A stretch of DNA of 64,000 nt from an uncultured Candidatus Poseidoniales archaeon. GTDB taxonomy: Archaea; Thermoplasmatota; Poseidoniia; Poseidoniales; Poseidoniaceae. The stretch lies in assembly GCA_905182125.1 (NCBI GenBank), contig CAJJAV010000027.1, positions 24,607-88,606 of the forward strand, in the 5' to 3' direction. The notes under the pieces were generated by a model. It did no database searches, was not told the DNA's origin, and saw nothing but the letters and a program-made list of their open reading frames with translations. This document shows, one piece after another, positions 52,184 to 59,311 of this stretch (position 1 is the first letter of the stretch; the number at the start of each line of letters is the position of its first letter). The position numbers and the translations under genes were made by a program.

Positions 52184-53589
52184 CGGCTGGGTCCTATATG
52201 TATATTGGCCCTCAAGGTATTGTTCACGGCACAACGATCACCCTGCTGAATGCCGCACGGAATCACTTAGGCCTCTCAGGCGACGTTGGTCTTGGTGGTG
52301 TGACGTTCGTCACCTCTGGACTTGGCGGCATGTCTGGCGCTCAAGCCAAAGCTGCTGTAATTGCCGGAGCCTCATGTATTGTTGCAGAATCCAACGCTCA
52401 CGCAGCTCATAAACGCCATCAACAAGGCTGGCTGAGTGAGGTTACGGACAACATCGACGTGGCCATTGACAGGATGGTCTATTGTGCGAAGAACAAGACC
52501 GCAATTTCGATCGGATACATTGGAAACATCGTTGATTTATGGGAACGTTTGGTCGAGCGGGAGGTACGCGTCGATATGGGTTCTGATCAAACCAGCCTTC
52601 ACAACCCCTACCAAGGTGGATATTTCCCCGCAGGCTACGCATACGAAGATGCTGCCACGATGTTGTCAGATGAACCGGAACGCTTTGCGAGTGAAGTACG
52701 TTCAACACTGAAGCGTCACGCACATGCCATCAACAGAATGTCATCGAATGGGATGTATTTCTGGGATTATGGCAACGCCTTTTTGTTGGAAGCAAGCCGG
52801 GCTGGTGCTGATGTCCTCAAGGATGATGGTTCATTTCGTTACCCCAGCTATGTCGAAGATATCATGGGCCCGATGTGCTTTGATTACGGATTTGGACCAT
52901 ACCGTTGGGTCTGTGCCTCTGGCGACCCACAGGATCTCAAGATCACCGACCGGATTGCCATGGATGTTCTCATTGGAATGATGGATTCTGCTCCGGTGGA
53001 AATCCAGCAACAAATGAAGGATAACATTCGTTGGATCAAAGAAGCGGGTGAGAATCAAATGGTTGTTGGTTCCCAAGCACGTATCCTCTATGCAGACGAT
53101 GAAGGCCGTCGGAAAATCGCCTCAGCCATGAACAAAGCGATCAGGTCAGGAGAACTCTCCGGGCCAATTATACTGGGCCGCGATCATCATGATGTTTCGG
53201 GCACAGACAGCCCTTACCGGGAAACTGCGAACATCCGCGACGGATCGATATGGACTGCCGATATGGCGGTTCAGAACTTCGTAGGGGATTCGTTTCGTGG
53301 TGCGACATGGGTCAGCCTCCACAATGGCGGCGGAGTCGGCTGGGGACAAGTCATCAACGGTGGGTTTGGCATGCTCCTCGACGGCAGCGATGAATGTGAG
53401 CGACGTTTGCAATCCATGCTGCACTGGGATGTAAACAACGGCGTTGCTCGAAGAGCATGGGCTCGGAACTCTGGGGCCAACTTTGCTATCAAGAGGGCTA
53501 TGGAGGCAGAACCACGCTTGAGCGTAACGCTTCCATTCTCAGCAACCGATGAAACAATCAATTCCGCTTTCCCACGAGGTGAACAATGA
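52180..53589 (+). CDS. hutU: Urocanate hydratase, C-terminal part (frame disrupted)
   Basis: The remaining 469 residues of urocanase, opening at the conserved Met of GQMTAGSYMYIGPQGIVHGT. Catalytic and NAD-binding signatures include VTSGLGGMSGAQAKAA, VDMGSDQTSLHNPYQGGYFPAG, FWDYGNAFLLEASRAGADV, RWVCASGDPQDL, SRDHHDVSGTDSP-like GRDHHDVSGTDSPYRETANI, and LHNGGGVGWGQVINGGFG. Together with the upstream piece the length is about 675 aa, matching the long urocanase type. The ATG overlaps the upstream stop (ATGA), so reinitiation could yield a two-chain enzyme. It converts urocanate to imidazolonepropionate. Its stop overlaps hutH (ATGA). Confidence 0.93.
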   Translation: MTAGSYMYIGPQGIVHGTTITLLNAARNHLGLSGDVGLGGVTFVTSGLGGMSGAQAKAAVIAGASCIVAESNAHAAHKRHQQGWLSEVTDNIDVAIDRMVYCAKNKTAISIGYIGNIVDLWERLVEREVRVDMGSDQTSLHNPYQGGYFPAGYAYEDAATMLSDEPERFASEVRSTLKRHAHAINRMSSNGMYFWDYGNAFLLEASRAGADVLKDDGSFRYPSYVEDIMGPMCFDYGFGPYRWVCASGDPQDLKITDRIAMDVLIGMMDSAPVEIQQQMKDNIRWIKEAGENQMVVGSQARILYADDEGRRKIASAMNKAIRSGELSGPIILGRDHHDVSGTDSPYRETANIRDGSIWTADMAVQNFVGDSFRGATWVSLHNGGGVGWGQVINGGFGMLLDGSDECERRLQSMLHWDVNNGVARRAWARNSGANFAIKRAMEAEPRLSVTLPFSATDETINSAFPRGEQ

Positions 53590-55139
53590 TGCGTCCAACA
53601 GTTTCTTTTGATGGTACAACCCTTACGCCTGCTGAAGTTGAACGGGTTGCCACAAATAACGCAGATGTTAAGATTTCAGAAGATGCGTGGCAGAAAGTGC
53701 ACGTTGCTCGGAATGTTGTCGACGGAATTCTCTCGAGAGGCGAGACCGTTTACGGCATCAATACGGGATTCGGGGCCTTGGTTCACCAACGAATATCTCC
53801 TGACGATTTGGCACAACTCCAAACCAACCTCGTACGCTCTCACGCAACGGGTTTGGGTGATGCAATGTCCCGATCCTCTGTTCGGGCAATGATGGCGGTC
53901 CGAATCAATTCTCTCGTCAAAGGTCACTCAGGTGTTCATCCGGATGTCCTTGAACAGTTGCTGAACTTCCTCAACAACGACATCATCCCTCATGTCCCGA
54001 GAATTGGCAGCCTCGGTGCCAGCGGCGATCTTGCGCCATTGTCCCACATGGCGCTCTCATTGCTCGGTGAAGGAATGGTGCTGGACGACCAGAATAATCC
54101 GATTCCAACCCAAGAAGCATTGGTTCAGCACGGCTTGATTGGCATCAAACTTCGGGCCAAAGATGGATTATCCCTCATCAATGGGACAAGTCAAATGCTG
54201 GCTTTCATGACTTTAGCTGAACGGCGCCTAAGCGCATTGCTGCCACTCGCTGATTTGATTTTGTGCACCTCAATGGAGGCACGTAAAGCGAGCGTCCAAC
54301 CATCGGATCAAAGGGTCCATGATGCTCGCCCCCACCCTGGACAAGGTTTGGTAGCACGACGGATACGGACAATGATGGAACATTCCCTCATCGTTGAATC
54401 TCATTCAGACTGTGAGCGCGTTCAGGATGCGTACTCCTTCCGATGTGCTCCGCAAGTGCACGGAGCCGTTCTCCAACGTTACAACGCCATGCTTGAGACA
54501 CTGGAGATTGAATTGAACAGTGCCACAGACAATCCTCTCATTTTCCCTGATCCGAAAAACCCTGGACCTCATGAAGTCATTTCTCAAGGAAATTTTCATG
54601 GCGAAGTAATTGCCTTAGCTGCGGATGCCATGTCCGCCGCTCTTTTTGAAATTGGTTCTATTTCTGAGCGTAGAATTGATCAGATGCTCGATCCAGCACG
54701 AAGTGAACTGCCACCGTTTCTGGCCCGAAATTCTGGACTTGAGTCCGGTTTGATGATCGTCCAGTACGTCGCAGGTGCCTCATTGGCTGAGTTACACGGT
54801 CATGCCACGCCACGCGCTGCATTTTCCACCACGACGTCGGCAGGGCAAGAAGATCACGTGAGTATGGGTGCTACGGCCGCATGGAATCTCCTTGAAGCAA
54901 CGCAACGCCTGTCTGAAGTGCTCGCCTGCGAACTCTTTGTTGCTTGCGAAGCGCTGGAGTTTGAATCCATCCCACCTGCTCCATATGTCCTCGCACTCAA
55001 GCAGCGCGTCCGTACCATTGCCAAACCGCTCGATGGCGACCGCAGTACCAGCAGAGAATTGATTGATATTGCGGTAGCACTCTCCGATGGTGCTTGGTTG
55101 GCTCGTATTGAAGCCGAACTCGGTCGAATTCCACGTTAA
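53586..55139 (+). CDS. hutH: Histidine ammonia-lyase
   Basis: A 517-aa enzyme of the MIO-cofactor aromatic ammonia-lyase family that deaminates histidine to urocanate. The self-cyclising Ala-Ser-Gly is in GSLGASGDLAPLSHMAL near residue 146. YGINTGFGALVHQRI near 57, LINGTSQMLAF, and QDAYSFRCAPQVHGA are active-site landmarks; NSATDNPLIFPD and FHGEVIALAADAMSAAL complete the pattern. The CxPQVxG and His-specific residues favour HAL over PAL/TAL. It overlaps hutU by ATGA, so translation is coupled. Its TAA overlaps the convergent DUF835 gene stop (TTAA). Confidence 0.95.
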   Translation: MMRPTVSFDGTTLTPAEVERVATNNADVKISEDAWQKVHVARNVVDGILSRGETVYGINTGFGALVHQRISPDDLAQLQTNLVRSHATGLGDAMSRSSVRAMMAVRINSLVKGHSGVHPDVLEQLLNFLNNDIIPHVPRIGSLGASGDLAPLSHMALSLLGEGMVLDDQNNPIPTQEALVQHGLIGIKLRAKDGLSLINGTSQMLAFMTLAERRLSALLPLADLILCTSMEARKASVQPSDQRVHDARPHPGQGLVARRIRTMMEHSLIVESHSDCERVQDAYSFRCAPQVHGAVLQRYNAMLETLEIELNSATDNPLIFPDPKNPGPHEVISQGNFHGEVIALAADAMSAALFEIGSISERRIDQMLDPARSELPPFLARNSGLESGLMIVQYVAGASLAELHGHATPRAAFSTTTSAGQEDHVSMGATAAWNLLEATQRLSEVLACELFVACEALEFESIPPAPYVLALKQRVRTIAKPLDGDRSTSRELIDIAVALSDGAWLARIEAELGRIPR

Positions 55140-55993
55140 TTTGTAAACATCAACGATTCAAGCTCGTCGAGTCCCGTAAGTTGCCTGATACGGAATTTTG
55201 AAGTTGTCAACTCACTCGCACTGAGATCAGACTTCATCGTGTCAATCCGCCGTTCTAATTCGACAGCCCGCCGGACTTTTTCTTCAACCTTTGAGTACAA
55301 TGCGTGGGCTTCACTGTCTTCAAAGTGGAGTGCTGGTTCTACTTCGGAAACATCGAGACCCATGCGACGCCATTGCAAGATTCTTTTTCTTAGGATCTGT
55401 TTGGTGAAACCGGTTTCTGGTAACCGGGTTAGCATGACGAGGTGTGGCAATCCTTCCTCGGTCGAACCTCGCTCCTCGAAGATTGGCTCTACCGTTGATT
55501 CTTCCACGACCGATTCCGACTCGAGCGATTCTGTTTTTGGACCAGATAGTTCCAGCAATGGTGCTTCCCTGTGCAGCCTTGCAACCCAAATGGAATTGAA
55601 AGCGAGGGGGTTGATTGGGAGCAACAAGGACCATTGGGTCCGATGAAGATCATCCCTTAAACCTCGAATAAAATTGAGCACTGTTGTTTCACCATGCAGT
55701 GTGACAAGCCATTCCAATCCTTCCAATATGATCAGCCCACGGTGATTGTTGACGCGTGCTAGAATCAATGAGTGAACCTGTGCTAAGTCAGGAGCGATGT
55801 GCCCTTGGCCGACTCGATCGGTGAGCCAATACGTTTCCACCTTTGTTATGTCCAGTTGATCAATCAGCCTTCGATGCGGTAATCTCGAGAAAAAGACAAC
55901 ATGATCGTCAGAGGACTGGACCGCACGGTCAATCCATTCGAGCATGGGTACTTTAGAATCAAGTTCACAACAATAAAGTTGACCTTTTTCCAT
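55136..55993 (-). CDS. DUF835-domain protein
   Basis: A 285-aa archaeal protein. Residues about 1-150 fit the DUF835 pattern: WLTDRVGQGHIAPDLAQVHSLILARVNNHRGLIILEGLEWLVTLHGETTVLNFIRGLRDDLHRTQWSLLLPINPLAF. An acidic Ser/Glu linker follows, then a basic helical C-terminus with a coiled coil (SKVEEKVRRAVELERRIDTMKSDL). GGAGGTGAAAAC directly before the chosen ATG is a strong Shine-Dalgarno and decides the start against the track Met 13 codons upstream. DUF835 proteins are often linked to sensing or signalling in archaea, but no function is established here. It lies back-to-back with the EF-hand gene. Confidence 0.75.
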   Translation of the reverse strand: MEKGQLYCCELDSKVPMLEWIDRAVQSSDDHVVFFSRLPHRRLIDQLDITKVETYWLTDRVGQGHIAPDLAQVHSLILARVNNHRGLIILEGLEWLVTLHGETTVLNFIRGLRDDLHRTQWSLLLPINPLAFNSIWVARLHREAPLLELSGPKTESLESESVVEESTVEPIFEERGSTEEGLPHLVMLTRLPETGFTKQILRKRILQWRRMGLDVSEVEPALHFEDSEAHALYSKVEEKVRRAVELERRIDTMKSDLSASELTTSKFRIRQLTGLDELESLMFTN

Positions 55994-56103
55994 GTTTTCA
56001 CCTCCATTGATACCCACATTCAACCGCTCCATTGGTACGGGTAGACGTGGAAAGACTATGAATCATTATATCCGTTGATGTTGTCGGTAGAATAGGTGTG
56101 CCA

Positions 56104-57891
56104 ATGACTGAAGAGAAGACAGATGACGTTTCCACTGGTGAATGCGGTGCGTGTCGCGCCGTTATTCCGCTTGATTCTGACCAATGCCCTGAATGCAATA
56201 TCTCCTTCTCCGGCATATCTGAAGATGCCCTCGGGGAGTGCGGTTCCTGCCACGGTCTTGTCCCACTTGATTCCACCAAATGCACTCACTGCGGCACGGT
56301 CTTCATTGCAGATGACGTCGTTGATGTCCTACGGAATTGGCTAGCAACGACCGGAATTACAATCCCCATGCTGTTCCAGAAATTCGACACGGATGGTGAC
56401 GGGCAAATTGATTCAGCGGAATTGAAAACTGGTTTACTCAGTCTCAATCTGGCAGATCTCCCTCCTTCGCAGGTTGAACGTCTTATCGAAACCATCGATG
56501 CAGACGGCGACGGCCGGCTTGACCTGGGCGAACTCCATGCCACCATCACCGGTGAGGCTTTGCCTTCCGAAGATACTGCAACAAAGAATTCTGACGATAC
56601 ATCCGAAGAGGGCATTGACGAAACCAAATCCGAAGAAGAATCCATCGACGAAGAAGAAGAAGTTGAAGATTCAGCGGATGAGGTTGAATCGGAATCAGAA
56701 GAAAGTGACGCCGAAGATGAGGCAGAGGACGAAATCGAAGAGGAGTCGTCTGAATCCAAGGACGACGAAGACGATGCAACTGAAGAAGAACCTGAGGATG
56801 ATCCCGAAGAAGTAAATCTCAATGAACCCGAAGATGCCGAGGAAGCAACATCTCTCATCCGACGAATTGCGGATGCAATGGATGAACAAGGCTCATCACC
56901 AAACCGGTTCTTCAGCACCCTCGACAAGGACGCCGATGGAGGCGTAGATGTCTCTGAACTGACCAATGCTCTCTCTGAACTTTTGGGAAGTGAGGTTTCT
57001 TACGATGATGTTGAAGACTTCCTTTCGGAAGTTGACGGTGATGGTGACCGAAACATCGACATGATCGAATTCATCACCGCGCTCGAAACTCTTGATGATG
57101 CTGATGACTCAACCGATGTTGATGCCATGGTGAGCAAACCGTTCCCTACAAACCTGCAAAAGCAAATGATGGGGAAGCAATGGAATGATATTGTCTGGCC
57201 ATTGATTCACATGGGATTCGCACTTTTCATCGCTGTTTGGGTGCTCAATGCCTTTGGCGGCATCGGGCCGCTCGCCGTTGATGGGACTGGTGGTCCAGTC
57301 GAACTCGACATGAAAGGTCAATTATTGCATCCTGATGGATTGGTGAACGGAGACAGTTATTCCTGCAATCCAGAATACCAGGTTGGTGATTGTAAAAACT
57401 CACTTACACCGCTTGCTGGTGATTCCAGTTCCATGCCAGCCGGATTCTATTGGGATGGTATATTGTTCATGGTTTTGGGTGTGATTGGCCTCGCTGGCTC
57501 TCTCTTTGCCCACCTTGCCATCATGAGCTCATGGAGATCACGTGCCAAGGCAATGAAGGAAGTCGAGGATGACGCGACAGATGCGTCCTCCGAAGCTGAA
57601 GCAGATGAAGTCACATCTGAGTCAGAAGATGACGACTTGGAGGAAGAAATGGATGAGGCACTCGGTGATGATATCGATGAAGAGTCCCTGGATTCTGAAA
57701 TCGATGAAGATACTGAACAGGAAGCAGATGAATCAATTGATGTTGGATCGCACGTCGGCTTGACATTGGATGATGAAGAAGTCTATGGTACAATCATCGA
57801 ATTTGATGATGATGATGAAACGGTCACCATCGAAGAAGATAAATCTGGTGATATCATCACTGGCTACCAATCCGATATGTTCCTGGAGTGA
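56104..57891 (+). CDS. Zinc-ribbon / EF-hand membrane protein with acidic linkers
   Basis: A 595-aa protein. Two zinc ribbons open it (CGACRAVIPLDSDQCPEC and CGSCHGLVPLDSTKCTHCG). An EF-hand pair follows at about 95-155 (FDTDGDGQIDSAEL and IDADGDGRLDLGEL), then an acidic linker of about 85 residues. A second EF pair has LDKDADGGVDVSEL and VDGDGDRNIDMIEF. Two TM helices (about 365-385 and 455-480) flank a loop with CNPEYQVGDC, possibly a disulfide. An acidic cytoplasmic tail ends in a small beta-rich domain (VGLTLDDEEVYGTIIEFDDDDETVTI). I infer calcium sensing at the membrane; partner unknown. ATG chosen over GTG two codons upstream. Confidence 0.8.
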   Translation: MTEEKTDDVSTGECGACRAVIPLDSDQCPECNISFSGISEDALGECGSCHGLVPLDSTKCTHCGTVFIADDVVDVLRNWLATTGITIPMLFQKFDTDGDGQIDSAELKTGLLSLNLADLPPSQVERLIETIDADGDGRLDLGELHATITGEALPSEDTATKNSDDTSEEGIDETKSEEESIDEEEEVEDSADEVESESEESDAEDEAEDEIEEESSESKDDEDDATEEEPEDDPEEVNLNEPEDAEEATSLIRRIADAMDEQGSSPNRFFSTLDKDADGGVDVSELTNALSELLGSEVSYDDVEDFLSEVDGDGDRNIDMIEFITALETLDDADDSTDVDAMVSKPFPTNLQKQMMGKQWNDIVWPLIHMGFALFIAVWVLNAFGGIGPLAVDGTGGPVELDMKGQLLHPDGLVNGDSYSCNPEYQVGDCKNSLTPLAGDSSSMPAGFYWDGILFMVLGVIGLAGSLFAHLAIMSSWRSRAKAMKEVEDDATDASSEAEADEVTSESEDDDLEEEMDEALGDDIDEESLDSEIDEDTEQEADESIDVGSHVGLTLDDEEVYGTIIEFDDDDETVTIEEDKSGDIITGYQSDMFLE

Positions 57892-57895
57892 TCCA

Positions 57896-58264
57896 ATGAG
57901 CAAGGACCCGCTGCTAGCGTACGCGGACCTCGCTGCCTGCCCAACATGTGGTTGTTTGGAACGACGCGGGGCTGTCCGGTGTGGCGAATGCGGCACCTTT
58001 CATGCCGGCGTCGTGATGGAGGAGCGTCAGGCCCCTGATACCTCAATGGTTGTCGATAGAGCCCCCATCGATCCAGCAGCATATTCCCTTTCAGGTTCCC
58101 AACCAGTCCCTGATGAAACATTCGAAGAGAGTGAAGAAATCGTGAATTGGGAAGGTGGCTCCTCCGACTTTACAATGGAAGATGTCGAAGAAGCTCCTCT
58201 TGGAAGAATTGACCCTGATGATTTGGAATTACCCAAGCCGGAAGATTTGTCTTCGATTGAATAG
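57896..58264 (+). CDS. Small zinc-ribbon protein
   Basis: A 122-aa protein beginning MSKDPLLAYADLAACPTCGCLERRGAVRCGECGTFHAG, a four-Cys zinc ribbon (CPTC...CGEC). The remaining 80 residues are acidic and low-complexity (FEESEEIVNWEGGSSDFTMEDVEEAPLGRIDPDDLELPKPEDLSSIE). It starts 4 bp after the EF-hand gene stop, so the two are co-transcribed and share zinc-ribbon plus acidic-tail design. The track ORF adds 42 residues from another frame of the EF-hand gene. I do not recognise a named family. Confidence 0.72.
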   Translation: MSKDPLLAYADLAACPTCGCLERRGAVRCGECGTFHAGVVMEERQAPDTSMVVDRAPIDPAAYSLSGSQPVPDETFEESEEIVNWEGGSSDFTMEDVEEAPLGRIDPDDLELPKPEDLSSIE

Positions 58265-58294
58265 GTGTTAATCGCCAGCCCTTGGGCATAAATA

Positions 58295-58309
58295 CTAATT
58301 ATCTATTAG
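58295..58309. repeat. Inverted repeat CTAAT-TATCT-ATTAG
   Basis: Five-bp arms around a 5-bp loop in the 87-bp gap between the convergent zinc-ribbon gene and tRNA-Val. AT-rich; possibly a terminator element for the plus-strand gene. Confidence 0.3.
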
Positions 58310-58325
58310 GATGCAAGTAACTAAT

Positions 58326-58343
58326 AATCACAAGGTTGTGATT
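58326..58343. repeat. Inverted repeat AATCACAA-GG-TTGTGATT
   Basis: Perfect 8-bp arms with a 2-bp centre, 8 bp beyond the encoded CCA of tRNA-Val. It could act as a terminator/processing element or a protein-binding site; no flanking T-run typical of a bacterial terminator is seen. Confidence 0.4.
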
Positions 58344-58351
58344 GAAGAGTT

Positions 58352-58427
58352 TGGTGGGCTCGGAGAGAATTGAACTCTCGATCTTCGCCATGTCAAGGCG
58401 ACGTCATAACCCCTAGACCACGAGCCC
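58352..58427 (-). tRNA. tRNA-Val (anticodon GAC)
   Basis: The minus strand folds as a complete cloverleaf. The acceptor stem is GGGCTCG/CGAGCCC, the D arm is GTC...GAC, and the anticodon stem TCGCC/GGCGA carries the loop TTGACAT (anticodon GAC, reading GUC/GUU). The T arm is GAGAG TTCAATT CTCTC. The discriminator is A, and the 3' CCA is encoded. No intron is visible. A TTTAATA BoxA lies about 30 bp before the 5' end. Confidence 0.95.
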
Positions 58428-58454
58428 CTAGGTAATTTGGCCACCGAACCGGTG

Positions 58455-58461
58455 TATTAAA
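58455..58461 (-). promoter_or_regulatory. Candidate BoxA/TATA for tRNA-Val
   Basis: TTTAATA on the minus strand, about 28-34 bp upstream of the tRNA 5' end. This is the distance expected if transcription begins within a few bases of the mature tRNA. Confidence 0.5.
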
Positions 58462-58485
58462 CCGCATCGGTCAAATTGGTCTGGT

Positions 58486-58686
58486 TCAACTAACGATCTT
58501 AGAAATTTTACCAGTGCAACCAGGTTGGGAGCAAAAACCACCCATACGCGTCCGGCCGTTTTTCATTTTGATGAGCTGGCCATCTTTGATCGGCCCGTAA
58601 GTTTTGCATTTCAAACAAAATCCCTCTACCGTCTTCATGTCGCTCATGCTGTCGTGAGTTGCACATTTCTTAGTTTCTTCGTTCAT
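58486..58686 (-). CDS. DUF5679-like small zinc protein
   Basis: A protein of up to 66 aa. The core VEGFCLKCKTYGPIKDGQLIKMKNGRTRMGGFCSQPGCTGKISKIVS has two Cys pairs (CLKC and CSQPGC) in the order C-x2-C, basic K/R-rich strand, G-x-C-x4-C. This matches my recollection of the DUF5679 pattern (YCxKCK...NGRxxxxGxCxxCG). A later Met (MSDMKTVEGF) could be the true start and would remove 13 residues. Function unknown; such mini zinc proteins are often nucleic-acid associated. It lies upstream of tRNA-Val on the same strand. Confidence 0.68.
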   Translation of the reverse strand: MNEETKKCATHDSMSDMKTVEGFCLKCKTYGPIKDGQLIKMKNGRTRMGGFCSQPGCTGKISKIVS

Positions 58687-58921
58687 TCCAAACCCAAACC
58701 GAGTCTATGTTCAAAAAATCGGACATTCCACCCACTGCCCCCTTGCTCGAAGGGTGATGTTTCATATTCCTTCGACAAAAAACAAGCACCTTGGGCTCTA
58801 AATGGGCTACTGCGGGTCAATTTATTTTTGATGCCCCATTCTTTGCACCGCCCGTTTGTGGCCATTGTCGTATAACATACATTATGCGACACGAAGGGGT
58901 GTGCCAAATGGCAGTTTAGCA

Positions 58922-59257
58922 TCAGGATTTGACAACCAGGTCATCCGAGTCAATTTCGAACATGCCAATCAGAGGTGGTCCAGCCACAACAGATTCCAAA
59001 CCACCATCTTTTGCATCGAGTACCTTGATCACTTCATCTGAGATCTTCTTCCATGCTTGGCGATCCACAAAGACACTTTGCACCAAAATCATTCCTTGAC
59101 CTTCAATTGATTCACCAATCCATGCACCAAGGCATCCATCCTGTCGACGTTTGTATGCTTGGCGCGTTTCGACCATTCTCAGGAACCGAGCGCCTTTCCC
59201 AGGAGCCCCGGCGCACACGACAGTTTCGACAAGAACTTTGTTGATTTTAGAATTCAT
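58922..59257 (-). CDS. Hypothetical protein (possible dimeric alpha/beta barrel)
   Basis: A 111-aa soluble protein, MNSKINKVLVETVVCAGAPGKGARFLRMVETRQAYKRRQDGCLGAWIGESIEG..., not confidently recognised. The order strand - long helix - DGCLGAW - strand with paired hydrophobics (GMILVQSVFVDRQAWKKIS) resembles ABM-type dimeric alpha/beta-barrel proteins (antibiotic-biosynthesis monooxygenase-like), but this rests on pattern only. It lies about 55 bp downstream of hutI on the same strand; TTTAAAA in that gap may be its own BoxA. The 235 bp following its stop hold no convincing gene. Confidence 0.55.
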   Translation of the reverse strand: MNSKINKVLVETVVCAGAPGKGARFLRMVETRQAYKRRQDGCLGAWIGESIEGQGMILVQSVFVDRQAWKKISDEVIKVLDAKDGGLESVVAGPPLIGMFEIDSDDLVVKS

Positions 59258-59311
59258 ACTATCACTACGGGTTTTCGATTAATTGGCGCTGAGAAAAGTT
59301 TTAAAGGTTTT

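Noticed and set aside
56286-56966. 226-aa Ser-rich minus-strand ORF
   Set aside because: Antisense shadow of the Glu/Asp-rich EF-hand gene; poly-Ser arises from reversed GAA/GAT codons.
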